From Thermothielavioides terrestris NRRL 8126 (lineage: Eukaryota > Ascomycota > Sordariomycetes > Sordariales > Chaetomiaceae): 64,000 bases of DNA. Below the pieces are notes generated by a model. The model did no database searches, had not been told where the DNA came from, and worked only from the letters and a program-made list of their open reading frames with translations. Shown here in pieces: positions 54,589-64,000 of this stretch; position 1 is the first letter of the stretch; every line of letters starts with the position of its first letter. Made by a program: the position numbers and the translations under genes. Location of the stretch: the NCBI RefSeq assembly GCF_000226115.1, contig NC_016458.1, positions 2,604,001 through 2,668,000 on the forward strand, written 5' to 3'.

Positions 54589-55405
54589 CCTCTGGAAGTC
54601 TTGCCGCGACTGGATGTTTGGGGTTCGCGCCGAGGAAGGACAAGGGAGTAGGAGTGAACTGGTACTTCAGCTGCCCTGCAGGTGAGAGCCGATCCACTCA
54701 ATCCCCAACCAATCAATGGGCGATTGTGCGGGTGGTTCAGAGTGAATGTTTGTGACTTTTAAACAACTGCGCAAACAGAAACCAGACCTAGCTCCCACCT
54801 AAGTCAAGCTCCGGAGTCTTGGGCCAGGTTCCGTTTTGTTTGCTCTCAACTTTGCAATTTCTCGGACCAACTATTTTCCATTATTCGCTCTATTAAATGC
54901 CCGTTCACAGATGTCCCAAGCTGGGATGACACCATCACGATCTTCCACTCGTCCGACCAGGAGCTTCAACAACCACAGGGACTGTCCCTTAGCATGCGGC
55001 CTGATCAAGAGCTCCAGGACATTCCCCGTCCTGTGCCAATAAGCTATATCTAAGGGTATCGAGGCGGCAGAAGTGGCGCCATCATCAGACCGTCTAATTG
55101 ATGCCGCAACCGTCCCAAAGTCAGAGACCGCCCTTCCGTCTCACTGCGAGTGCCCATCCCATCTAGCCATTTTCAGCGAAAACCATGAACTCCTCCAATT
55201 TCTCACTACATCATTGCCAATATATCTTCCCGCCAGCTCTGAACCTCCGCTCCATCCCGCCGCAGGACAACCCAGCTCAACCAGCCAAGATACCAGGTAG
55301 GTAAGGTACTTAGGTATGTAGGTGATGAGCAAGGCATAGAAGCAAACCGCCCAAGTCGTTAATCAGCGATGAGCCCGGGGCAAAACCTCGGTCGCGACCC
55401 ACACC
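54589..55405. other. Intergenic; no gene seen
   Basis: Between the start of the FTA2-type gene and the end of the next minus-strand gene. It contains a TAGGTAGGTAAGGTACTTAGG-like run near 55296-55315. Confidence 0.5.
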
Positions 55406-57126
55406 TTACACCTCCTCATCGTCCTCGTCACCCGTCTCTGCCGGCCGAGCCGCGGTCGCGCCGACAGCGCCGCCGCTGCCACTCCCACTCCCACGAACTC
55501 TAACTCGAGCACTACCCCGAGCACCCTGCCCAGCCGCAGCTGTGTATGCAGTGCTAGTAGTAGCAGTGGCAGCACCACCAGCCGCATCCCGGCTCCCCGC
55601 GCCGCTGCCACCGATGAGACGGATTCTAGTAGTCCGCGGCGGAGCCGGGGGAGGCGCGGCCGCGGCTGCGGTGGCAGCAGGAGCTGGACGAACTGGGCGG
55701 CCGAGGCGGTCCAGCGGGACGGGATTGGAGCTGGGGGGCTCGAGCGCGGCGAGGGCGCGCCGCTCGGTGCCGGGGGCCTCGTAGCCGGTGGTATAGTTTT
55801 CGGTGTGGGTGAAGATGGAGGCGGGGTAGCGGGTGTCTGGCCGGGGGTAGGCTGGGATGCTGGTGGCGACGTGGCTCGCCGACGCGAGGGCGCGGTTGTC
55901 GTTGTCGTTGTCGTTGTCGTTGCCGACGGTCCCGGCGGCGGAGTCTGAAGTCGACTCCGCAGTCTGCTCCCTCGGAGCAGCCGCAGCTGGACGATGCTCA
56001 AGAACGGGCGAAGGGACGTCTTGACGGTGCTCGGGAGCAGGCGAGAAGTCGTCGTCGCGGAAATACCCTCGCTCAATTCCCAGGACATAGGCGCGGTGAG
56101 CAATCGTCTGGAGCTGTGAACTTGTAAGACGCTGCGGCGGCGCCTCTTGCTGCTCCTGCTCCTGCTCCCGCTCCGCTGCCTCCTCCGCCGTGGCTTCGCG
56201 GCTGGCCTTCTTGCTGGGTTGAGCATCGTCGGGGAGGTTAGGCTCGCCCAAGGGGGAGCGCTCCTCAACTCCGAGACGCTGAGCCAGGGCTCGCTTCACC
56301 CGGAGCGCGCTCTCCAAGTGGGCGTTGAAGTCGTCCGTGATCCGGAGCCACGGCGCCAAGGGCCGCATCAAAGCCTCTATCGCGCGCAGATCGTGGTCGA
56401 GCTGGTGGATCAGGCCCTGGTCGTCCGCCGCGAAGCGCTGAGGAGGTTGAGCAGCGAGATGCTCGCGGTGCAGTTGCGGCTGCTGCTGGGCCGGCGCGAG
56501 CTGTGGCGCCACGGCAGGGACGGCGGGAGCAGGGACATCGGAAACAGCGGGAGCGGCGACAATGTCGAGCACACTCTCTCCGACTTCAGACGGAGGCTCG
56601 TTATCGGCTTGGGACTATAAGAATTATTTGTCAGAAAGCGAACTTGCCTCAAACATACCCTGTCGAGCTTGTCGTCGCTTACCTCGTCGCGGTCGTCGTC
56701 GCTCACCTCGTTGTGCTCGCCGTCGCCCTCACCCACCACGGGCTGTCGAGCCGGCTGCTGCGGGGCCGCCGGAGCAGCGGCGGGAGGGATGCCGGGCTGC
56801 CGAGGCTCGTACCCACGCTGCTGGTCCTGCTCCCTCGTGGTCAGGAAGCCGCCCAGGTCCCAGCTGTGCACCTCGTCTTCGTGGAGGGCGATCCACTGTT
56901 CGAGGCGGCCCCGGTTCGTGTCGGGGACTTGGTACAGGCGCGGGTAGACGAGCGCGAAGTGGCGCAGCTCCTCCTCGGTGAAGTTGACGGCGGTGACGTC
57001 GAAGTCCGTGTTGGCCCTCGGCGTCAGCCGTCGCGTGACGGTGCGCACATCGTCCTGCTCCGAGGGCGGGACGGTGCGGTGGTAGGTGCGGCCGTTGACG
57101 ACCATGGGACGTCCTCGCTTGGGCAT
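55406..57126 (-). CDS. Uncharacterised acidic, low-complexity protein
   Basis: Two exons (56659-57126 and 55406-56614) join in phase to 558 aa across a 44-nt intron (GTATGT...TATAG), short even for fungi. The N-terminus is basic (Met-Pro-Lys-Arg-Gly-Arg-Pro), and residues 1-110 look globular, with several Trp, Tyr and Arg. A second structured stretch lies at about 215-290 (His-Gln-Leu-Asp-His-Asp-Leu-Arg-Ala-Ile and following). The remainder is Ala/Pro/Gln/Glu-rich, with an Asn-Asp repeat from a GACAAC microsatellite near 55898-55925, and ends Glu-Thr-Gly-Asp-Glu-Asp-Asp-Glu-Glu-Val. I do not recognise a family. A nuclear role is only suggested by the basic start and charge pattern. Confidence 0.72.
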
Positions 57127-60100
57127 GATTGTGGTGCGCCAAGTGTGATCGCCAAGGGGTTTCGTTCACTGAAAGTCGTTTTGTTGTCGATGGGGTCTTG
57201 ATAACGAGTGAGAGGATACGAGAGAGGGAGAGAGGATGGGTAGCGAAGACGGGAGTGACGAAAAACTCGAAGAGCAAGACGAAGAAGGAAAACAAAGCTG
57301 GTCGAGAGGAGGGGAGGAGAAGAGTTGGGCCTGCCTCTCTTTGGCCAGGAAAGAAAACTTTGCACTCAAGGCACAACAGGCCAACCACGGATGGAGCGCC
57401 ATGAGATCCCCAGAATCTCACTGTAGATAGGCGGCCAATGGCGCGAAGATCTCCGTGCAGTCGGGCCCGCATCTTGCTCACTGACACGATCGCCAGCTGG
57501 CGAAGAATGATTATCTCTCCCGGGTGCGTTACCGGCCTAGAAAGGGAGTGCGGAAGCCGTCGACGGGATGGACAGCCGAAAGATGGCCAGCAAGAGGGGC
57601 GCCAGGGACGACGGATCCGGGACAACACCATCATGCAGAGCAACATAGCCAGGAGTCAAATTGACTACAGATGATCCGCAACGAGGCAGGCATCTGGCAA
57701 GATGATAATGGTGGAGGCAGGGCTTGCGTAAACATATGCCAGTTGAACCGCACACTTGATAATGTACAAGTACGTGAATTCAGCAATAGCGTTGGCCTAC
57801 ACCAGAGTTGGACAAGGCTGAAGGTGATGAATGAAACTGCTATCTTGGGCTGATCTTGTAAGCCTAGGCCGCTGTTCACTTTCACTGTAGTTCTGCGAGC
57901 TGTCCTTCTCGCACAGTTGCAGCCTGACAGCTAGAATAGGATCCACAGGCTTAAAGTCCTTGAGAATGGTTCTTACTGTTTCTTAGAGAGACTTAAGGCT
58001 ATATAGAATCTTTCTAGAGGTGTGAATTTGGACAAAAGCTCGATTTAGAAGTTCGATTTAGATGAAATTCAATTTGATTCGATTTAGATGAAATTCAATT
58101 TGATTTAGACAGAAGCTCGATTTACTTGACAAGAGTTCGATGAATTGCTTCCGACTTGAAGTCAGTCTTCTTAACTGGGTCATGTTCTCCAACTGTGAAT
58201 GAGAGGGATGAAAACAAAGCTCCGCTGTCCATGGTCAATAACCTAAAACCTGAGAGAGCATCTATTCACCCGCTTGCACTGCCATATGTGTTGAAGGACA
58301 TGTCTAAACTTTAGATTCTCTTCGCTCATTCAGTCACTGCCATGGACAGCTCGTGTGAATTCAACCAGAGCCTGCGATTCCCACCACCCGTATAGCGGGA
58401 TAGATAGTTACAAATAGCTAGCCGCTTCCATGTCTTTTCCTCACAGCATCATCGGCGGTTCCGCCTTATCCATTAAGCCTCTTCACAGCAAGGCAGGACC
58501 TTTCTTTCATGATCAGCAGGAGAAGCAGAGCACGGCTGTCAATTAGTGATAATCAATGAACTGTTTATGCAAGCCCATAACCCGGCACAGGGATTTATCT
58601 AGGTTCCCCCCTTTTCCGGGTTCTGGCGAAGGGCATCATTGCCTTGGCTGAGGTCAAATGGACCGTAGAAATACGGGCGACTGTGGATTCCTGAGTCGCC
58701 ATAGCAGACAACTGATCATTCTACATTGCTTTACGATCCATTTTAAGAGGACCCAGAGAAGCAGGCTGCACCGATAGGACCAAACCGGGTAGACTGGTCA
58801 GAGCAAGCACTGTGTCATTGGACCAGGCTCCACGACCATCAACCGCTCATCCTCGTCGGATCTCTCGCCGGCGACCGGAAACATAGAAGTCACAGCACAC
58901 CTGTTCTAGCCTCCCACCTTCGAGGTTCGGCAAGAAAAGTTCGATGGGTCATTCGCAGGGCGGTTATTGCACGACAGTGCGAGGGCTGCCTAGATGTTAC
59001 CCTCCTGGCTTAGGCTTTGCACCCGTCAGCCAATTCCGCAGCCTGCATTATGTGCGTGATCTGACCCTGCACTGTTCTTCCTTGGCGTTTCCTGTGGTTT
59101 CTCGCACGTCTGCGGCTCTTGGACAGCACGAGCCTGGCACGCCCCTGGCCTAAGTCTGTTTACCCCAGCTCTATTCTGAACCAGGAGTATCACGACTCAG
59201 CCTTCATTTTTGTACTTAATAGCTCTTTCAGTTCAGCTCTGGACCAGCCCTCAGGCCTACCCAAGGTGTGCTCCAATGCCGGCGGTCTAGGCGTTGCCCT
59301 GGCTGCCCCCCGAGGAACATAGCAGTCATCGTGGCGCAGAATAGCCGGCGTACTTGGCAAATCACACGATCCACCGCCAAGCGCCCAGAACAGCTGGTTA
59401 TATAGCAATACAACCCCAAGGGCTCTTTTTCAGTCCAACGCAATGTGGCGACATTGACGGTTGGCCCGCGTTCAGGTGTCGGTCTCGTTGAGCGGAGATG
59501 AAAGGGTTGCCTTTGCCCCCAACTGTGCTTTTTCTTGCGCACCCAGGGCTGCCTTACACGGGCCCATATTGGCCAAGCCCATCTCACATGGAACACGTTT
59601 ATTCGATGAAATTTGGGTGTTTTACCCCAGATTTCCCCGCTGACCACTTGATTGCCCTCGATTTGTCCCGGACCAGTCGGCAGCATTGCGAGCCGTCTTC
59701 TCTCCCAGCGAGCTGGGTGCCCAGAGCGCAACTGTCCGTGTGTCACAGGCCAGAACCCAGCTCCAAGCCGGAGCCGGGTGGCTCTGCCGGGGCCTACCTC
59801 AGCCAGCTAGAGTGCCTCGACACACACATAGAGAGCGGTTACCTAAGGTAATCAACCAAGCCGACATCTGGTAGGATCCCATTCGCTTACGGCGTATGCA
59901 CCTGCGCTTCCAACCGCCATCCATCGCACAGCATGGATCCATCCGAGGCTCTCCCGTCATCTGCCGGGATCCGAGAACGGGTCATCCGGTACCACACTGA
60001 TGGTCGCTTGCCGGATGCTTATTTTGTCAACCCTTTTCGACGTCCATACGCCGCCCAACTTGGAGACACGGTATAGCGCCCCGGATCGAATTGCCGATGG

Positions 60101-60299
60101 CGCTAGCCGGCCAGGGCAGGCTGCGGGCGAGGCGCTGTTATATGGAATATTGAACGATCCCGGGAGGAAACACGGCAGGAGGGAGAGTAAACAGCGGAAA
60201 GCCGAGTTAAAACGGCACCAGTCACCCCTAGTTGGACGGTTGACTTCGGTCATACTGCGTGGGAGAGCAGGCCTGTCTGTTGACGAGAACATAGCCGCC
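57127..60299. other. Divergent intergenic region, 3.2 kb, partly AT-rich
   Basis: No gene is supported between the uncharacterised gene (minus) and the tyrosinase gene (plus). The part at about 57850-58600 is AT-richer than its surroundings and includes the tandem 26-mer described separately. A TTATATGG box at 60137-60144 lies about 160 bp before the tyrosinase ATG and could serve as its TATA element. Confidence 0.5.
58055..58106 (+). repeat. Tandem 26-bp repeat, two units
   Basis: GATTTAGATGAAATTCAATT plus six more bases occurs twice without a gap, 58055-58080 and 58081-58106, with one mismatch. Related GATTTAGA words flank it from 58042 and up to about 58130, so the tract may be the remnant of a longer array. 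Confidence 0.9.
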
Positions 60300-61802
60300 A
60301 TGGCTCGACTCACGCTCCTCAAGCTGCTTGCGGTGCCCTGGCTCCTGCTCGCCGGCCTCGTGTCCGGCGACGCAGTGCTGGATCTCCAGAACAAAGGCAG
60401 GCCCAACATCGACGCCCAAATTGCCAAGTCGGCGACCTGCACCAAGGACAAGCTCCAGGTGCGGCGGGAATGGTGAGTCCGGAGTCTCTTGTCAACACGG
60501 GAACGGGCCTGCCACTGACCCGACATCAGGGGCGACCTCTCGGTGGCCGAGAGGAAGGCCTACATCGCCGCCATGCTATGCATCATGCAGAAGCCGTCCA
60601 AGCTGAATCCGACCCAGTTCCCCGGCGCCAAGTCGCGGTACGACGACTTCGTCGTCGTCCATATGAACCAGACCCTGAGCATCCATAACACGGTGCGTGC
60701 CTACGGCCCGAGTCTCGCGTGGTCCAATGCTGAACAGCTTCAGGGGAGCTTCCTCTCGTGGCACCGCTACTACACCTGGTCCTTCGAGCGAGTCCTGCGG
60801 GAGGAGTGCGGATTCAATGGCACCCAGCCGGTTAGCAGTCTCCCTTCCAGTTCGTTTTGACGCTCTCTCTCATGCTAACCAAAAACGTAACAGTATTGGG
60901 ACTGGGGACGCTGGGCCCAGGACCCGGAGAAGTCTCCGATCTTTGACGGCAGCGACACCTCTCTCAGCGGCAACGGCGAGAAGATCCAGCACCGCGCCTC
61001 GGGCATCGTGCCCGCGGGCAACGGCGGCGGCTGCGTCAAGACCGGCCCCTTCAAGAAGTTGGTCCCCCCTCTCTCCCTCTTCCCTATCCATCCTCACCCT
61101 CCTGTCCCACCATTCCTCTCCTGTCTCATCCACAACTCACCACCCCACCCCGCAAACACACACACACACTCACTCACCCACACATCCACACCACTAACAA
61201 ACACCCCCTCCAGCATGACAGTGCACCTCGGCCCGGTCTCGCCGCTGACCGACCCCGCCCCGCCGGCGAACCCGCGCGCGGACGGGTACGGCGACAACCC
61301 GCGGTGCCTGCGGCGGGACATCTCCAACCAGCTGAGCAGCCGGTACCTGCGGACGCAGGACATCGCGAACCTGATCACGTCCTCGGGGGACATCGGGACC
61401 TTCCAGAACACGATGCAGAGCGTCGGCGGCGGCGGCGGGTTCGGCTTCGGCTCCGGGTTCGGCTCCGGTTCCGGCTCCGGCGCCGGGGTCACGGGAATGG
61501 GCGTGCACGCGGCCGGCCACTACACCATCGCGGGCGACCCCGGCGGCGACTTCTACACGTCGCCCAACGACCCGGCCTTCTGGGTGCACCACGGCATGAT
61601 CGACCGCACGTGGACCATCTGGCAGAGCCAGGACCTGGGCGCGCGCACGCAGGTGATTGCGGGGAGTTCGAGCATGATGGGGTTTGGGCGGGCGCAGAGC
61701 CTGGACGATCTCGTGGATCTCGGGGTGGTGGGGAATAAGGTGTACCGCATTCGGGACCTGGTCAGCGTGGTGGATGGGCCGTTTTGCTATGTCTACGAGT
61801 GA
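60300..61802 (+). CDS. Secreted short tyrosinase / catechol oxidase
   Basis: Five exons (60300-60472, 60530-60692, 60744-60830, 60894-61057, 61214-61802) join in phase to 391 aa. Residues 1-23 are a signal peptide (Leu-rich, then Val-Ser-Gly). The type-3 dicopper site is complete: CuA His102, His110 and His119 (the last in Phe-Leu-Ser-Trp-His-Arg), CuB His294, His298 and one of His321/His322 (in Phe-Trp-Val-His-His). Tyr-Trp-Asp-Trp follows CuA as in the family. The enzyme oxidises phenols or catechols to quinones, feeding melanin or lignin-phenol chemistry outside the cell. It ends soon after the core, so it lacks the C-terminal cap of classical tyrosinases and resembles the short secreted AoCO4-type enzymes. 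A Gly/Phe/Ser insertion sits at 267-287. Intron 4 is CA/CT-rich. Confidence 0.93.
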
Positions 61803-62226
61803 GAGGGAGGCGGAGTCAGGGTTGTGGAAGCGGGTTGGGTGATGTCCATGCCACAGCTGTTGCCGGTGCCCCGGACTTGAGCTTTCTCTCTCATTCATAA
61901 TGTTTGCTGACCATCAACCTGGAGCGCACTGTCGATCTGTCGTTGCATTCTCCTTCTAGTTCAGCTAGTACCTGAAGCAGGTTCGTCTTCCAAGGACATA
62001 TTCTGCGGAACAAGATCAGCGAGCCTCCGTCTATCACATCCTGGTCTAGTTGTGTCCCAGCAGGGCGGAAGATACCTCAAGCAGACACTCTTTGCGTTTT
62101 CCGTCGTGACCATCAGGCGGACCACGCAGATGGCTGCTGCATGCAGTATTTTCGTACATCATAACGCTAGCGACCAAAGCAATCGCTAATCTAGCCTCGC
62201 AAATGGCCATGCCCTCATGCCATGCC
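61803..62226. other. Convergent intergenic region; no gene seen
   Basis: The 424 bp between the stop codons of the tyrosinase gene (plus) and zuotin (minus) must hold both 3' ends. No distinct motif is seen. Confidence 0.5.
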
Positions 62227-63567
62227 TCATGCAACCAGCGCCTTGACCTCGCCCTCCTTGAGCTTCCCGGCCGCCACGAGCCGTTCGACCTCCGCCTTCC
62301 AGACGCCCTTGATCTCGTCGGCGACCGTCAGGCCGTTAAGCTTGCCGGCCAGCGCGGCGATCTCGTCGGCGTCGATCTTGCTCTGCACGAGCTCGACGTC
62401 GTTGAGGACGGCGTCGATGGTGGCGGCGGACGGGTCGCCGTCGACGAAGTAGTTGGCGTCCTTGACGGACCCGCGCAGCACGCGCTTGTTCTTCTTGACG
62501 GCGTTCTTGGCCGCCTCCTTGGCCTTCTTGGCGGCCTCGCGCTCGGCCTTGGCCTTCTCTTCGGCCTCCTTGGCCGCCCTCTCCTCGGCCTCCTTCTTCA
62601 GGCGGGCCTCCTCGGCCGCCTTCTTCTCGGCCGCCTCGCGCTCGAGCCGCTTCTTGTTCTTGGCCGCGTTGGCCTCCTGGCGGAAGCGCTTGATGCGCTC
62701 GTCGCCGGCCGAGCACTCGTCGAGCAGCTTCCGCAGGCGCGCGTTGTCTTCGGCCTTCTTCTTCTTGCGCGCGTTGGCGTTCTTGCGCTCCATGTGCCGC
62801 TTCTGGTCGCGGTTCTCGTTGTCGTCCGGCACGTCCTCGTCCAGGTACTCGAACGAGCGCCAGCTGTCGAAGTTGTACCAGAAGTTGTAGAAGTTCTCGA
62901 CCTCCTCCTTGGTCGAGTTCTCGTCGCCGAACGACGGCACCGGGTGCACCTTGCTGAAGCGCGCCTCCGACTTGAACACGTTGCCCCAGAGCTTGTAGTA
63001 GTTGCCCTTAGCCAATTGCTTCTTGGTCGGCGGCGGAACGTTGGCCTCCTCGTCGACCGAGTCGAACTGGCGCCGCTTGACCGGGTCGAGCAGGATTTCA
63101 GTCGCCTTCTGGATGCACTTGAAGAAGTTGTCATCGTCGGCGCGCCCGGCGGCCGCCTTCTTGTCCGGGTGGTGCTTCAGCACCTTCTTGCGATGGGCGC
63201 GCTTGATCTGCTCCTCGGTCGCCCTGTATCGGTACTTGGACAGGCCAAGCACCTTGTAGTGGTCCTGCGTCTTCCAGTCCTTGGCGTCGCGCTGCAGCAT
63301 GATGGGGTCCTCGGGCTCGCTGATGTCGCTTTCGTTGTCGTCCTCGACTTTCTTGGCCCGCTCCTGAGCCTGTATCCGGTCGTCCTCCGAGAAGGTGCGC
63401 TTGTGGCGGGCGCGGCGGGCGTGCGCGAGGAAGTACGGGCCCACGGGCTCGAGCGTGCGCTGCGTCGCGCGCTCGTTGGTGATCTTGCCGATCGCCTTGA
63501 AGCCGTTCTCGGCTTCCCAGCCCTCCGGCAGAGCCGGCAGGGGCAGCGGTACAACGGTGGCCTCCAT
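62227..63567 (-). CDS. ZUO1: Zuotin, ribosome-associated J-domain chaperone
   Basis: One exon gives 446 aa from the ATG at 63567, which begins Met-Glu-Ala-Thr-Val-Val-Pro-Leu; an in-frame ATG at 63699 gives a leader unlike the family. The J domain spans about 100-175 with His-Pro-Asp at 133-135. It is followed by the zuotin homology region (Tyr-Lys-Leu-Trp-Gly, Phe-Tyr-Asn-Phe-Trp), then a long charged Ala/Lys/Glu/Arg helix at about 285-385 that contacts the ribosome. The C-terminal four-helix region in yeast Zuo1 is only partly represented here (about 390-446). Zuotin pairs with Ssz1 in the ribosome-associated complex and stimulates Ssb Hsp70 on nascent chains. Codon use is strongly biased to G/C-ending codons, as expected of a highly expressed gene. 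Confidence 0.95.
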   Translation of the reverse strand: MEATVVPLPLPALPEGWEAENGFKAIGKITNERATQRTLEPVGPYFLAHARRARHKRTFSEDDRIQAQERAKKVEDDNESDISEPEDPIMLQRDAKDWKTQDHYKVLGLSKYRYRATEEQIKRAHRKKVLKHHPDKKAAAGRADDDNFFKCIQKATEILLDPVKRRQFDSVDEEANVPPPTKKQLAKGNYYKLWGNVFKSEARFSKVHPVPSFGDENSTKEEVENFYNFWYNFDSWRSFEYLDEDVPDDNENRDQKRHMERKNANARKKKKAEDNARLRKLLDECSAGDERIKRFRQEANAAKNKKRLEREAAEKKAAEEARLKKEAEERAAKEAEEKAKAEREAAKKAKEAAKNAVKKNKRVLRGSVKDANYFVDGDPSAATIDAVLNDVELVQSKIDADEIAALAGKLNGLTVADEIKGVWKAEVERLVAAGKLKEGEVKALVA

Positions 63568-64000
63568 TGTGTTGCCGTTGTCAGCGGAACGTTTGCAGGT
63601 TCCAGGTTCGTTTGGGATGGAGGGGCAACCTGGAATTTTAACATTCTGATGGGTTGCTGGGAATATTTTTCTGGGCCCCTTGCCCATGGCTGTCTCCACT
63701 CACAGAACGTTAAAATGTTTTCGCGACCAATCGCCAGGGCAGCTCTGCAATTGCCAGCCGGCGCATGCGCATCGGGCCATTGAGGCGCGGCCATCATCAC
63801 AGGCTGTTTGATCATTGCAAGTCCTTTTGTCAACAACTGTGTCAAGGACCGCACGAAGCAGCACCCGAACAATGGCGGCTCTCCAAGCATACAGGAATCT
63901 ACTGCGCGCGACCAGAATCGCCTTTGATGGTAGCCAACACCCACCCTCTGCAACCCTCCGCTGCGCATCTGCGGCTAACACAGGCCGTTACTGTACGGCT
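63568..64000. other. Upstream region of zuotin; no gene seen
   Basis: The 433 bp upstream of the zuotin ATG to the window edge. No further gene is supported. Confidence 0.5.

Noticed and set aside
62203..63783. A 526-codon plus-strand frame opposite zuotin
   Set aside because: Leu/Val-rich antisense of the Ala/Lys/Glu-rich zuotin helix; the minus strand is clearly the real gene.

Overview
The window looks like a chromosomal segment of a filamentous ascomycete, most probably a Sordariomycete near the Sordariales. Genes have short introns (44 to 156 nt) with GTANGT-like donors, exons are GC-rich, and recognisable families are fungal (Brr6/Brl1, zuotin, FTA2-type, Zn(II)2Cys6, fungal rhodopsin-type, DUF6604). 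Repeats in the first 15 kb carry saturating C:G to T:A changes of the kind made by repeat-induced point mutation (RIP). I could run no searches; all exon joins were worked out by hand from splice signals and reading phase.

Positions 1 to 15171 are an AT-rich, TpA-rich block of dead retrotransposons. A Ty1/copia element on the minus strand (gag at the right, RT running off the left edge) is split by a complete 10,574-bp Ty3/gypsy chromovirus on the plus strand (3347-13920). The chromovirus has 248-bp LTRs, a 5-bp target duplication (TCTCT), gag, protease, RT, RNase H, integrase and a C-terminal chromodomain. It also has a third long coding relic between pol and the 3' LTR. Removing it restores the copia gag reading frame exactly.

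From 15172 onward the sequence is ordinary gene-bearing DNA. In order: a three-repeat MYB protein (+), an MFS transporter (+), a possible 82-aa cysteine-containing protein (+), a DUF6604 gene broken by one in-frame TAG (-), a C2H2 zinc-finger protein with a poly-Gln tail (-), a NirA/NIT-4-like Zn(II)2Cys6 regulator (-), a Brr6/Brl1 nuclear-envelope protein (-) divergent from the elongation factor IWS1 (+), an SRPK-type kinase (-), a fungal rhodopsin-domain membrane protein (-), an FTA2-type kinase-like protein (-), an unrecognised acidic/low-complexity protein (-), a secreted short tyrosinase/catechol oxidase (+) and the ribosome-associated J-protein zuotin (-).

Two inverted copies of a 360-390 bp TA-flanked MITE with perfect 27-bp terminal inverted repeats and degenerate telomere-like repeats lie upstream of minus-strand genes, at 37467-37856 and 52252-52611. 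The genes do not form a pathway cluster; they are mostly housekeeping and regulatory. The most unusual material is the nested RIP-mutated retroelement pair with its extra ORF, the MITE pair, the single nonsense codon in the DUF6604 gene and a candidate GC-AG intron in the SRPK gene. No rRNA, tRNA or CRISPR array was recognised.
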